Assembly: GCF_009905375.1 (NCBI RefSeq)
Contig: NC_133653.1
Span: 86,096,079-86,160,078 of the forward strand
Reading direction: 5' to 3'
DNA from: Apium graveolens
Taxonomy: Eukaryota; Streptophyta; Magnoliopsida; Apiales; Apiaceae
Length of the DNA: 64,000 nt
A model generated the notes under the pieces. It made no database searches and had not been told where the DNA came from. It worked only from the letters and a program-made list of their open reading frames with translations. A program made the position numbers and the translations under genes. Of this stretch, positions 46,257-59,907 are shown one piece after another (the first letter of the stretch is position 1; each line of letters begins with the position of its first letter).

Positions 46257-49200
46257 TGTCACGCCCCCAACTTAAACAGCAAATTAAATATAACTATTAC
46301 AACATTTTAAAAGAAGAATACACAACCAACTCCAAGATCTTACAGTTTAGGGTTTGGAACAACCCAACACTACCAACTATTACATCTGATTAAAAGTACC
46401 GAGTCCTCACACAAACTATTATTACTTATTCTACCTGAGCTCGAACATAAGCATCAGCATTATAGGTCTTACGGGCAGTCTGCTTGAATCTAACCATAGC
46501 TGCTAGCTGTAATATCAGGGTAAAGCAAGGAGTGAGCCAAATGCTCAACAAGTGCTAACAGTACGACACAAAACATAAATCGAGATATACATTAAAGAAT
46601 GACAATGGAAACACATAACCAATGGTAACGAGAGATAAAACTGTGTGAGATGGCATCATTTTGCTTGTATCAAAACAATTTTAAAATCATGTCTTAATCA
46701 AAATCATTTTATGACGCTACGGATTACAGCCGGTGATCAGCTGCGAAGTAATCCCGAACCTCGCTGGGTTCTAAAACATTAACGGGAATCCCTAGGCAAC
46801 TTTTAAGCCTAATATAAGTGTGGAAAGGACTCGCGTCTCAGTCCAGATCCACTATTCAAGGAAAACATTTATCCCCCTTTGGGACTGAAAACCCATATTT
46901 TATTTATTTCAAAAACTGATGCCGAATTATAACAAAATCTCTTTTAACAGTAAACATTTTTATTAAGGGAATATAGATCAACTCGAAACACGGGAAATAT
47001 GGTACTAAATCTCAGGGCCATGATTTACAAAATTTTACTCTATTAGGGTAACCAAAAGGTTTTCGTATGTCAGAACTTGGACAGGAAAATTTAGTGAGAC
47101 TAATGGATAATATAAAGGGGTAATGCCAAACTGGGCTTAAAGCAATGGTTTCTCGTCAAGGTACAGGTGTTGGATCATGAAGAAGATAAGTTTCATGAAT
47201 ACTATGGGTGTTAAGGTATGAAGAAATGATTCTTTAGCTCAGGATATATCAGAGTTGTCAAGCTTTAGGATAAGAAAGAGGGGTATCAATCAATGAGGGA
47301 TCACTTTGATAAGTTTCTGACTTTCAGGGTTGAAGGTAAGGTTCTATAGGGATTCAAATATCAGGATGAGATATCAATACTTAGGAATCATCAGCATGTT
47401 AATCAAGAGGATCAATCAAGTAATATATCAACTCTTCATTTTATCATGGCATTTAACTATCATGAAAAGGCTTTTGAACTACTTGCAATACATACTCGAG
47501 GATTCATGACATTTCTATATAATTCAAAGATAAACGAAAGATACGCTTGATTTAAAATATATCAAATGACTCAGGATAATTGCATCAATATGTATATGAA
47601 CTGTTTATAGTAAATACGAAGGTCAAGTTGAATCACTTGCCTTGAGAAAGGCTGGTCTGGTCTGACTGGTAGGAGCAACTGGAGCTTCACTCGACCTTTA
47701 TGGCAAGTTTTCCCTCGTCTCGAGATCCTACATAATAATAATAATCCTCATTATAATATATTCTTACCATCTTAACCTATTTACAACTTGAAATTAAACA
47801 CGGATGACACTTAGGCCTATACGCACTTAATTTTATATTCACTTTTAAATTACAAAAGTACACACATAGCCACATATTCACATATCATATATTAACACTA
47901 AATAACACCATATATACCATAATGCAACACTAGGCTTGAATGATCTCGACTCACATCTTAAGTCACTTGGTCGCTAAACTAGACAAGGTCTTCTAATTTT
48001 GGCTTCCTAACTCGATGTGCCTTTCCTAAATTATCCAAAACCTTTTGACCCTCACTTGTGCCTTTAGCTCTACTGACCTTATACCATCTTACAACTATGG
48101 TGGTCGACCTAATACTCACTTCTAAGGGTTCTAAAACTATGTGATAAGTGAAAGCGCTCACTGGTGCAAATTTCAGAATGACAACTATAGTTTCTTGAGT
48201 GCATTAGGCACTCTTAAAATACAAGTTTTCCTTCAAAACTTTTACACAAGACTCTCCTGACCTAAGGGCATCTCACAAACTTGATGTGGCTCAAGGGCCT
48301 GGCTTGGGCCTTCTTGGGCCTAAGCTAAAAGTCTAAGGTTCCCCTGTTTTTCTGGGCAGAAAACGCCCTGACTTGAATTAACTTGTGACACATGGTTCTA
48401 ACTCATATCCTATGAACTATGGTTGGAAAAAATTCTCTGACACTCCCTCTAACTAAGGCCCAATAGGGCCTAATGAGGGCCTACCCATGACATGGTCAAA
48501 TCTTCCTATTTCTAAGTTGCAACAAAACTGTCCCCTGCTGGACAGATTTTGTTATTCTACTTGTGCACCTAACCAAAAGACATTCAAACCTCCAACCAAC
48601 TCCTAAAACCTTTTATATACTCCCAATACTAACTTCTGGTGGCTTGGGCCTCAAAGTACACATCAATGACATGGTCAAAACTCACTCTAAACCTCAGGAT
48701 ACTAAACTGATTTTCTGCAGAAACTATGACTCTCATTTCTCCAAGGTTTTGACTTGACAAACTCAACTACCAACATCCCAATACTTAAACCAAGACTTAT
48801 ACATGGTAATCTACTGAACTAACTCCCTTATTCTCAAAATAACCTTGGGTGAGATTATCCTTACCTAAGGTACAATTATGGCAAAACAAAAGATGTCACA
48901 TTTCTCAACTCACCAATCATTAAGTTTTTGAAACCACAAGATATGCATTTTATAAAAGATAACCACGAATTATTACCATGCAACAAGAAGCATAAATCAA
49001 TATTAACACATTATTCCTACTGAAATTAAGGCTCACTAACAAAATCTTTCTTAATGATCAAAATCTTACAACATTCTAAAAGAAATCCACATGCATGCAT
49101 GTCCTTGGGTTTTGCAAACCAAAACAACACATTTTCTACATATATTCTACCATAAAATTGACATGCAAGCCTAGCATGAGCTAAAACCTTTACATGCAAC

Positions 49201-49973
49201 CTTTAAACTTAAACTTTTTACTCAAAACTCTTTGAAATATGAGTGATCATGGTATGGGAAGTAACATTTACTTGTGTAAAGAGTAGAAGCTTGGTTGAGG
49301 AATGAAGAAAAAAAAATGGGGAGGGGGTTTCGGCTAAAACCGAGAGTGAGAGAGGGAGGAGAAAGTGTGGTGGTGAGTGAAGTGAAATGATCATGTCTTT
49401 GCTTGTTTTATGGTTTTTGTATTGGAAAAAGTGAGTGGAATTAGGAATTGACATGATTAGCCTTCCACTTGAACTTGGTTCAATTTGCATGCAAGGGTAA
49501 AGAAGGAAATTGGCTAGAAAAATAAGAGTTAGTGGGGTTGGAATTGTCCTCTTTGTCCTTGAAAAGAATGAGAGGGTGGTTTACATGCAAGGGCTTTCTT
49601 GTAATTTGCTAAATATGACAACCAAAATTTATAATGATTTATTTTTATAAAATAAAATACAAGTTCAAAAATTATAAAATTTATACCATAAAATAACTTG
49701 GATTTTTAGAGACTTTATCAAATCATTTTCAAAATTTGTGAACAAAATACCTTTTAAAAGAAATTTTTTCCAAAGCTTAGAATATTCCTTATAAATCAAA
49801 AATAAAGAAATTAAATAAACTCTTGCTTTGAAAAATCATATACTACATAAAGCAAATTTATAATGTAGAAATTTGCACTCACACAAACGTACAATCATTG
49901 AATATATTTTCATTCGGCTTTAATATTATACCAAATCCACAAATAATATTACACGAAGATACCGGTCGTAACA
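46257..49973 (-). mobile_element. Unit E: long solo LTR (probably Ty3/gypsy), minus orientation
   Basis: It begins TGTCACGCCCCCAAC and ends CCGGTCGTAACA, flanked by CTTAA at 46252-46256 and 49974-49978. It is 3,717 bp with only short chance ORFs. The two ends form an extended imperfect inverted repeat (TGTCACGCCC against TGTTACGACC). Minus orientation is inferred from TGTTACGACC resembling the start of related LTRs. It is not similar to D except in overall style. Confidence 0.8.
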
Positions 49974-50239
49974 CTTAATCTCAAATTGCTTTTAGCATTT
50001 GATCTTTTTATTGCAAAAATATAAAATTCATGTCGAATTTATTCTAGATTTGTGATAATTTATTTGAGATTAATCCTTTGTAATCGATACCGTTGTTGTA
50101 ACACCTTTCAAGTTTAATAATAGTTTTATTTAACTTGAATTTTGTTTCACTTTTTTATTCCCCATTAAATTCGATTAAACGGTATAATTTGTATTCAACC
50201 CCTCCCCCTTCTACAAACATATTGGGACCTAACACAGAG

Positions 50240-51889
50240 CTACTTGAAAAAGTGTTTAATTCGTTTATATGTTTACTGGTTTTATGATGATAACATGTAT
50301 ACAATATTCCATGACTGTTATGTATGCGATTTTGTATGTTTTACATGTTGTTATATCTATATATGCGTATATATATATATTTTGAATATATGATATTCAT
50401 GAGAGTTGTATAATAATATGATGATTATATAATATGTATATATACTGATATATACATGTTTTATGTTTGTTCTTATTATAAAAATCGTATTTGATACGAT
50501 TCTGAATCGGATGCAGCGGATTTGCTGAAATCCGTGTCTAGTGTCCTATTTTGGCGAACGAATACGCTATTTCATATGGAATCGAGCGTCTGAACTTAAC
50601 TGATAGCTAAATCTATCATCGACTGATCTGTAAGGCGTTTGACGTCGTTTAAGCCCTGTAATCTGCGATTTAATGTTATTAGATTTAATTTCGAATTTTC
50701 TGATTTTTTTCAATATTTGGTTTTTATGATTAGATCATGATGGGTATGATATGTTAAGATCATATTATGTGTTTTAACATGTTATTTTGTGTTAATTGAG
50801 CATGGTGGATGGTTATGGCTTATGACCTTAGGTTAATGGTTTTGGTTTTTTCAAATATGGCTTGCATGTCGTTTAATCTTGTAATTATTAAATCTCGAAT
50901 GTAACTCGAGTTCTTCTTGTAAGTTCATTAGATTAGTTTTCATATTTCATTCTTGTAATATACATGAAGACATGAACATTTGAAGATCAAGGGTAATCCC
51001 ACACGGAGGCCATCCAAGGAAGCAATACAAGAAAGAAGACATATAATAGTTAGCCTGTATTTATTTTCCACCTTAGATTGACCTAGATCTTTGTCATTAG
51101 CTTGATAAAGATCATATAGGATGAAGCCATAACCAACCACGTTTATTTATTGCATTTAACATATATATGCGCATATGATGAATGTATGTGTAGAGTAGTT
51201 TATAAAGATGCATGCTTAATTAGATTAAGGAGGTATGTATTAGATACGACACCCATGCCATGCTTGCTAAACAAGATAAAATCTGTAACGATTCAAGATT
51301 TTAAAATGAACAAACGATTATGAGATTCTCGTGTTTATGAAACACGAAATAAAATACAAATTTTCTTTGTTTTTGACTATTGGGTTTGACTTAACTAAGT
51401 TATCACAATAGGATTGTGAACTTAAAGGCATAGAGTTTGGCGAGATTTATTAGATAAATATGAACAAATGTTGTTCCACCAAGCTATTCAAGAGTTATAT
51501 AGTTGATGTAATTGATAAATGTTGTCTACCTAAATAATCATGTTTTAGGAGAAAAGCCAAAGCTAACCTAACACATGGTAAAATATGGATCTTAGCTCAC
51601 TAGAAAGGATATAGAAGATATTTTTTCCGAATTAATAGTTAGGGCTATTGATTTGATAAAAATAGTGGGAGATATATATTGTGAATATATATATATGAAT
51701 AATCACTTGAACATAATTTAATGATCATATCTAGACTAAGTCATTTTATGCACTTTAATATTATAGATATCAAATGACAAATAACACAAATAACTTCTCT
51801 ATGTAATAGTCCTTGAGAAGGACAAGCTGACATGAAATAATTTCCTCGATTGATATGGGAACTTGAGGATTGTCCTCGGGTTCAAGGAT
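50240..51889 (+). other. Leader region of element F
   Basis: No coding sequence is recognised. It includes TA-rich runs near 50355-50460. Probably the long untranslated leader before Gag of F, possibly with further insertions that I cannot delimit. Confidence 0.45.
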
Positions 51890-52640
51890 GTCACTAAAAC
51901 CCCTCTCTTATTTCTTCTAGCTGAGAATGAAATATGTGCAGAACAAAATGCTTACCAGAAGCAAATTGATTATGCAATTGATGTTTCATGTCTCATGCTT
52001 GTAATTATGAGTGCTGAGCTTTAGAAGCAACAAGAGTATAATGCTTATGATATGATTGAGCATCTTCAAAGGATGTTTGAAGGATAGGCTCGTCAGAAAG
52101 ATTTGACAATAATAAGGCACCATACTTTGCATTAATGGGAGAATGATATCCGGTTGTACCACATGTTCTAAAGATGATAGGTATATGTACCTTGATATTT
52201 TGGGTTTCAAGAATAGTCTAGAGACTCATCTTGATTTGATCAAACGATCTTTGAACAACTTCTATTCCCAGTTTGTTAAAAAAAGGAATGTGATAGACTA
52301 AACACTCACTGAGTTGTTAAGCATGTTTAGAACTGCTGAAAATAACACGCTAAAGGCATGCATTATGTCCATATTGATGGTGTTCGTATGGAATGCAAAT
52401 GGGAAAGGAAAGTTGACAGGAAAGGTGAAGATTTGATCTTATTCCGTGCCAAAGCAAAGTCCAATCCCAAAGGGCTTTTGAAGCCTAATAGTGGTGTTGC
52501 TAAAGGAGATGATTGTCATTTCTGTGGAAATAACTGGATGAATGGAAGTTAAATTATCGAGCTTATTTGGAAGATCTAAAGAAGAAGACTAGCAATGGTC
52601 AAGCTTCAGGTATAGGGTTAGAATTGGAGCAAAAGTTGTT
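51890..52640 (+). pseudogene. Gag remnant of element F
   Basis: Fragments in changing frames resemble copia Gag: YDMIEHLQRMFEG then ARQKDL, and a zinc-knuckle start CHFCG near 52517 whose His and last Cys are lost. Stops are dense. Identification rests on order and these motifs. Confidence 0.6.
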
Positions 52641-52859
52641 GCTCTAGTTGAAGGAACTCGATACCTAATGTTGCCCACAAGGCGAGATTGAGAACTTGAT
52701 AGATTGTTATTACATGCCTGCCTTTAGCGGATACATTAAGTCAATTTCTTGTTAGGACAAGAAAGGTTTTCATTTTAATTAAATAAACAATAGTTGTTTA
52801 TTCTATTTCAATGATAAGACTTATAATGTTGCACAATTAGTTAACGATTTATATGTTCT

Positions 52860-53660
52860 AAGTTGGCTCAAATCAAACATTACATATAGCATTGTCGTTA
52901 AGCCATATTAATGAGAAACGCATTTCCGAGTTACATATAGATGAATACTTGGATAAATTTGATTTTGAATCATACGGAAGATGCGAACTTTGTCTCATTG
53001 GCAAAATGACTAAAGCTTCTTTTACCTGATCAGGTGAAAGGGCTACCGAATGATTATGACTTATACATAATAATGTATGTGGTCGAATGCGTATGATGGC
53101 AAGGGGTGGCTTATACTGCTTCATAACATTTACTGATGATTTCAGTAGATATGGATATGTGGTTCTTATGAAGAACAAATCCAATTCTTTTGAAATGTTC
53201 AAAGAATATAAGGCCGAAGTAGAAAAGCAAACAAGGGAAAAGTATAAAAGATTTATGATCAGATCGTGGAGGAGAATACTTAAAACCTCAATTTTAAAAG
53301 TTCTTTGAAGGCGTGTGACATAACTTACTCCTTCTGGAACACCTCAATGGAATAGAGATTCTAAGAGGAGAAATTGTACCTTGTTGGACATAGTGCGATC
53401 GATGATGAGTCAAGCAGATCTTCCATTTAGTTTCTATGGTTATGCTCTAGAAACGGCTGCAAATACACTTAACCAAGTTCCGAATAAAGCGGTTCAAAAT
53501 ACTCCGTATGAGATATAGAGTGAAAAATATCATAGCATGTCATTTATGAAAATTTGGGGACGTGAAGCGTTTGTAAAATGTTTAGCCTCTGACAAGCTTG
53601 GACCAAAATTAGATAGATGCTATTTTGTGGGATACCCAAGTGAGACTAGGGTATAGTTTT
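52860..53660 (+). pseudogene. Integrase remnant of element F
   Basis: Recognised by SHINEKRISELH, CELCLIGKMTKA (finger cysteines), GGLYCFITFTDDFSRYGYV, and FYGYALETAANTLNQVP near 53437. The second catalytic Asp region is frameshifted (DRSWRR-like reading near 53260), and the Glu motif has decayed. Confidence 0.75.
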
Positions 53661-53915
53661 TATAATCCTTCCGAGAATAAAGTGTTTGTTGCTCGGGCCG
53701 CTGTATTGCTTGAGGGAGAACTACTTTCTAAGAAAATCAGTGGGAGGATAATACATCTCGATGAAGATAGAGAAACACATGATAACATTGAATCAGAGTT
53801 GGAATAAGATCAGGATGTACATCAAAATGTTGAAAGTAATCCTAGCCAAGAAACACAGGTTATTCGTAGATCTAGTAGGATTCATCATGAGCCCGGGAGA
53901 AATTATGAATTTATT

Positions 53916-55427
53916 TTGACTCAAAATGGTGATGTGATGCTTACGGATAATGATAAGCCCCTCACCTACCAAGATGCTATGAATACTCCAGACTCCGAGA
54001 GATGGCTAGAGGCCATAAAATCCGAGATGGAATCCATGTATCAAAATAAAGTATTGACTTTAGTTGATCCACTCGAAGGGGTAAAACCTATAGGGTGAAA
54101 GTGGGTTTTCAAGAAGAAAACTGACATGGATGGTAAAGTACAGACCTATAAGATGCGACTAGTGGCAAAAAGTTTCAAACAAATTCATGTTATAGACTAT
54201 GATGAGACTTTTTTACCGATTACTATGGTCAAGTCCATCGAGATTTTTCTAGCAATAGCTGCTTACTTTAACTATGAGATTTGGCAAATGGATGTCAAAA
54301 TTGCTTTCTTATATGGGAGCCTTGAAGAGGATGTATATATGATACAACCTGAGGGTTTTTGTTGATCCAAAGTTTGTTAAGATAGTTTGTAAGTTGCTTC
54401 TATATTATAGATTTAAGCAAGCCTCAAGGAGAATGAATATTCATTTTGATGAAACGGTCAAAGAGTTTGGCTTTATTCAAAATGAAGATGAACCATTTGT
54501 TTACAAGAAGTTTAGTGGGAGCCATGTGACATTCCTAGTATTATATGTAGATGACATATTACAAATAAGGAATGACATACCTTCTCTACAGACTGTTAAG
54601 ACTTGGTTGAGAAATAGTTTCTCGATGAAATACTTAGGCGATGCTACCTAGATATTAGGGATTAAGATCTATAGAGATAGATTGAGGAGATTAATTGATC
54701 TAGTCGCAGTACATACATTGATAAATTATTGCATCATTTTAGGATGTAGGAGGCAAAGAGTGGATATATCCCGATGTCTCTTGGGATAGTGATCTCATAG
54801 GATAACTGCCCTAAATCATTAGATGACAAGGGCCGTCTTAGGAAAGCTCCATATGCTTCGACAATTGGATCTATAATATATGCAATGATATGTACTTGTC
54901 CTGATATTTCGTATGCTTTGAGCATGACGAACATATACCGGTCTAATCCAGGTGAGGGTCACTGGATAGTTATCAAGAATATTCTTAAGTACTTAAAGAG
55001 GATTAAAGATTTATTTTTGGTGTAAGGAGAAGATAGGGAACAAGTTGTAAAGGGTTACACTGATACTAGTTTCTTAACCTAATTTATGGATAGACAAGGA
55101 TAATTATGTGTTTATGCCTGGTTTGTGTTTTGTCTAAATATATTTGATGTTAGCTTGAATAGTTCATAGCAAGAACATTGATGATTGTATGGAAGCCGAA
55201 TATATTGATGTTTTTGAAACAGCCAAGGAGACTGTTTAGGTATGTCCTTAAGCGATATCACCTTATTAATGAGATTAATGATCAAGGAGATATAAATGTA
55301 AAGTGCATAGTAATGATAGTGTTGCAGACCCACTGCCTAAGGCTTTGTCGCAGCAGAAGCACGATGGTCATACTAGTTCCATTAGTATTAGATACATGGG
55401 TGATTGGCTCTAGTGCAAGTGGGAGAT
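53916..55427 (+). pseudogene. Reverse transcriptase and RNase H remnant of element F
   Basis: Reverse transcriptase is seen as [58 protein letters not shown] and YVDD at 54543-54554. TGA near 54096 and a frame change near 54363 break it. RNase H is only faintly visible up to the polypurine tract (AGTGGGAGAT near 55418-55427). Confidence 0.8.
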
Positions 55428-56983
55428 TGTTGGTGTTTGTGCCCTAGAGACAATACTATGATGTTTTAGTTTAAGATATTTGGATTATTAATGTTTATGC
55501 TCTATCGATTATTCCCTTTATAGTTTATTAATTCTTAATTTACTGTGATATAAATGTTAGATTAATAAATGTCCTTGGAATATGATATGCAATTCAATAT
55601 CTCTAAGTACGTGACTTAGAAATGAGATTATGAGAATAATATTAATATTCCTAAAGCTTCCTAGTCGAGTATTATTATTAAGGGACAATAATAATGCATT
55701 AAGTCTGGTGTGTTTGTTGACTGATGATCACATCTCATTGATCATAGGTATAGTGATACTAAAGTAAAAAATACAGGCAGATGTATATGTACATGGTGCT
55801 GGACAGACCCAATGTGAGATTCTACATGTTTGTTGTATCATAAGTAATTCTCACAGTAATAATGATGTAATGGTCCTTAGACCTGAAGTCATTATATTTC
55901 TATACGAGAATTAATATACATTGATTCCATTAAAAGTTATCCTTGACCGGGTAATGATAAAAGTGGACATTGGGTATATTATGAATCGTATGAGAAATAT
56001 GAATGATCTAGATGGGATTTAACCCTCCTATTTTAGGAGTGATATTATTGGCCTCTTGTATGAGCTAGACTATGAAATGTGTGGCCACACTCAAATGTTG
56101 ATTTGATATGATAGTCTACTCACTGATCAAGGAAACCTGGATTAAACATTGATGAGGATGACACATTACATGCCTCTAGTTTAATCTATGATATGTGATT
56201 AAAGGGATTATATTATATTGTACATTATTCACGAAAAGTTTAATCGATCACCAATTCAATTATTATTACTTGGGGAGCAATGATGTATTACTAGATGCCG
56301 CTCATTGTTTACGATTTTAAATTAGATTTAGAATTCGTTGCCAACGTAATAATAACCTATAGGGTCACACAGAAAGAATGCTTGAAGGATTATTTAATTT
56401 AAATTGGATTTAAATTATATTAAAGTAATTCAAATTATTTATAATATTAATTAGGTATGACTTAATTAATTAGAGAAATATTGATATTCGAATTTACTAA
56501 TATTAATTATAAAATTCAGTTGTTAAATAATTAAGTGTGACTTAATTATTATACAAATAGGAATTTCGAATTAATAATAACTCCTAATTAGTTAAGAGTT
56601 ATAATTCTTTTTCTACTCTCTATATAATATCTCTTGGGTGGCTGATTTTGCACGCAAGACTTTTACTAAAACCCTAGCCACCAAGGGAGAAGATGGAGAG
56701 AGCAAGAAGAAATGAGTTTGTGCTAGTACCCATTCAATCCTTGAGTTCAAGCATTCGTGTGGATACCGATAGAGTGTAGATCGCGAGAGCGGGATGCGTG
56801 GTGATTGAACAAGCTTTGGATCTCCATTAGTCAACTAATTGGTAAAGCTTCTTAAGGTAAACAATCCGATCTACGAATTAAATATATGTTTTTCGCATGG
56901 ATCATGCGGTGGGTTTCGAAAATTCTGATTTTTTACGTTTTTAATTATTGTTTCTGTTGCGTTTATGTGCTCGAAACCCAACA
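55428..56983 (+). repeat. Element F 3' LTR
   Basis: It is 1,556 bp, beginning TGTTGGTGTTTGTGCCC and ending GAAACCCAACA. It is the complete copy; the first 222 bp are missing from the 5' LTR. Confidence 0.88.
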
Positions 56984-57012
56984 CATACTAGGTCCTTTTC
57001 CTGAAACATCGA

Positions 57013-57983
57013 TGTTAGAAATATGTTGTGCATTTGATGATATGTTGAACAAAACACTTAGTAGATTTAATTCAGTGAAATTGTAGCTTTCAACGAATGA
57101 TCAATTTAACATCCGTTGAAAGAGTAACTTATGTAACAATAAAAATAGTAGCACATTCCTGCATATAATAATGCTTTAGTGATCTAGATGTTGCAGAGTG
57201 TTTTAGTCATGTTGACTACTTGATTGATATGCAAGATAGGTTAGTTAAACGTAAATATTAGATGCCTTGTAATCTTGTATAAATGAAATGGAGTCAACAA
57301 CCAAAAAAACAGTTTCAACGGATGATTCACAAAGCTTCAACGGATGATCAACTGAAGTCTCAACAGATGTTCAACCGGATCCTCAACGGATGAATAAATT
57401 CAAAAGAGCAGTTGATAGTGACTTAACAGTCACATGTGTTGGTTGTATGCAAATGGAAGGTGGCAGCCTAATTCATGTTTTGGAGAACAAATAAGCATTT
57501 CCATGCTAAATTGAAGATATTCAAAGATGTTGAATTAAGAAATGAAGCATCATGAAATTAGACTATAGACATTTTGTCTTATTTGTTTGTCTTCTTATCA
57601 TGTATCTTGGTAATATATAAACCAAGAGTAGCAAGTAGAAAAATATCCAAGTAAGCAACTAGCAGAGAAATAGAAAAGGCTACATCTATAAAGAATTTTT
57701 CTGTTCTTTGTAAGTTCAACTTGTAAGCAGCTGTGTGCAAACATTGCATCACAGAGTTCTCATATCAATATATATCTCTGGTGGAAAAGATCAATCCACA
57801 AGAATGTTTTTAAATACTTGTATTAATTACTTTGTGCTTTGATTTCAAAACTACTTTCTGCATCATTGCTAAATCAAACACAATTATACATATATAGAAG
57901 AACTGTTTTTAAAATTGAAAAGAAGCCAGAATTACATTCAACCCCCCTTTTGTAATTCTTGTTTAGATTGTTTGGGAATAACA
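57013..57983 (+). repeat. Element J 5' LTR
   Basis: The right border is fixed by the PBS. The left border is set by TGTTAG and is less sure because no partner LTR is visible. A TATATAAAC box lies near 57614. CAACGGATG words and a hairpin lie upstream of it. Confidence 0.78.
57087..57122. repeat. Inverted repeat in the LTR of J
   Basis: CTTTCAACGAATG (57087-57099) and CATCCGTTGAAAG (57110-57122) are inverted copies with one mismatch in 13 and a 10-bp loop. Confidence 0.85.
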
Positions 57984-57985
57984 AT

Positions 57986-57997
57986 TGGTATCAGAGC
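57986..57997 (+). promoter_or_regulatory. Element J primer binding site
   Basis: TGGTATCAGAGC, two bases after the LTR. Confidence 0.92.
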
Positions 57998-58043
57998 AAG
58001 CTCTTGAGGAACAAAGAGTTTAAAGATCACAACAACTAACAAG

Positions 58044-59907
58044 ATGAGCAGAAAAGATGTTGAAGTAAAGATTCCATTTCTGGATAAAGACAACTATCAC
58101 CATTGGAAGGTGAAGATGCACCTGCATCTCCTATCTCAAGATGAAGCATATGTGGATTGTATTGAGAAAGTTCCACATGTCCCTATGAGAGCTGCTACAG
58201 GAAATGAAGCATCAGTCCCAAAGCCTAGAGCATAATGGTCCGATCCAAATATTGAACAAGTTCATAAGGATAAAAAGGCCATGAACATTTTGTTTAATGG
58301 TATTGATGGTGACATGTTTGACAACATCATAAACTGCAAAACTGCTAAGGATGTCTGGGACACAATTCAAGTTATATGTGATGGAACTGAACAGGTAAGG
58401 GAAAACAAAATGCAACTCTTGATTTAGCAATATGAGCATTTTTATAGTGAAGAAAGTGAGACACTCACTGACATTTTCAGTAGATTTCAAAAACTACTGA
58501 ATGCTCTAAAATTGCATGGAAGGGTCTATCAGACAAAGGACTCAAACCTCAAATTCCTTAGATCCCTTCCAAAGGAATGGAAGCCTATGACAGTCTCATT
58601 GAGAAATTTTCAAGATTATAAGGAGTTCACCATGGATAGACTGTATGGGATTCTAAAGTCTTATGAGCTTGAAATAGAGCAGGATGAGAAGCTGGAGAAA
58701 GGAAGAATGAAAGGAGGTTCCATTGCATTAGTTGCTGAGCAAGGAAATGAGAAGGAGATAAAGGTTGAAGTTATTGAATCTGCACCAAACACTAGAGTTT
58801 GTGAAGACAAGGGAAAATGACTAGTAGCTGAACATGAAGACCATTTAGCCAAGATGATATGGATGATATAGATGAGCATCTTGCTTTTATGTCCAGGAGG
58901 TTTTCTAAGCTCAAATTCAAGAAGAATTTTGGAGCAACCAAGTCAAACAGAAACATTGTTGATAAGTCTAAATTCAAATGTTTCAAGTGTGGCTTGGCTG
59001 GTCATTTTGCAAGTGAATTGAGAAAGTCGGATTCTGGTAAAAAGAAGTTTGAGCCTGTTGATTACAAACATAAATATTTTGAGTTGCTCAAACAAAAGGA
59101 AAGGGCTTTCATCACACAGGAAAATGACTGGGCTGCAGATGGATTAGAAGAGGATGAAGACACAAGCTATGTCAATATAGCACTAATGGCCAAATCAGAT
59201 GAAACAGAGGTCAGTTCATCCAGTAATCAAGTAATTACTACTAATCTAGCACATCTATCTAAAGCTGAGTGTAATGATGCTATAAATGACATGTCTACTG
59301 AATTATATCATCTACGTGTTACTCTCAAGTCTCTCACTAAAGAAAACACTTAACTTAAAGAGAACTAGCTATTTTTAAGTGAAAGAAACAATGTGTTAGA
59401 AACTCAATTTGTTGAGTTTGAAAAACTAAAAACTGAGTACAAGATTGCTAAAGATGAACTGACTGATTTCTTAAAGAAAGAGGATATTTTAAGAAAGCAG
59501 CTTGAACAAGAACATGAAGTAATAAGGCATGGAAATCATCTCGAGATGTCCATGCTCAAATTACTAAAGTTCAAGGTATAGAATCCTTATGTGATGCAGC
59601 CTAAAAAAAGAGCAAGGAGAAACTTGATTTCAATTTGGTTGAATGACTCTCAACGGATGTGGATTCGATGGATGATGAACATTATCCGTCGAATAATCAA
59701 AAGGATTATTTGTGGAAAGACAATGAGCCACATCCGTTGAGTGAAAGTAAACCAATCAGCAAAGCCAAGCTAGCTAAATTAAATGAAAAATATGGATCAG
59801 TTTCTAAGAACTTTGTTCCAGGAGAAACAAGTCAAGTGAAACAGAATAAAAGAGTCAATGTAGGGCATCTGTCCATTAAGCAATTAAATGAAAGATTAGA
59901 GAGAAAT
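58044..59907 (+). pseudogene. Gag of element J (broken, truncated)
   Basis: ATG at 58044 (MSRKDVEVKIPFLDKDNYHH) opens a copia Gag domain (NYHHWKVKMHLHLL, NCKTAKDVWDTIQ, YEHFYSEESETLTDIF). Stops occur near 58233, 58425 and 58818, with a frame change near 58830. The zinc knuckle near 58978 reads CFKCGLAGHFASEL, with Leu where the last Cys should be. The region after 59650 carries CAACGGATG words inside the former coding sequence. K cuts it at 59907. Confidence 0.85.

Larger units (their letters stand above)
45195..50234 (+). mobile_element. Solo LTR G (Sirevirus type), split by E
   Basis: It begins TGAAAGGCATATGTC and ends GGGACCTAACA, with CAGAG at 45190-45194 and 50235-50239. Without E it is about 1.32 kb. 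The end (CAACCCC..CTTCTACA..GACCTAACA) is the same as in the LTRs of B and C, and a TATAAAAG box at 46056-46063 sets plus orientation. No Gag/Pol sequence belongs to it. Confidence 0.85.
43850..56983 (+). mobile_element. Element F: old Ty1/copia retrotransposon, 5'-truncated, host of G and E
   Basis: The 3' LTR (55428-56983, 1,556 bp) and a 5' LTR lacking its first 222 bp (43850-45182) match closely. Between them, after G and E are set aside, are remnants of Gag, integrase, reverse transcriptase and RNase H in copia order with many stops and frame changes. No target duplication can be found because the left end is lost. It is the bottom layer of the nest at 45-50 kb. Confidence 0.88.
57013..59907 (+). 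mobile_element. Element J: 5' half of a Sirevirus-like copia retrotransposon
   Basis: LTR (57013-57983), PBS and Gag are present; the element is cut in Gag by LTR K and the rest is not in the window. LTR start TGTTAGAAATATG, end GGGAATAACA and the two-base gap to the PBS agree with B and C, but the LTR is longer (971 bp) and the sequence is a different family. Confidence 0.85.
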
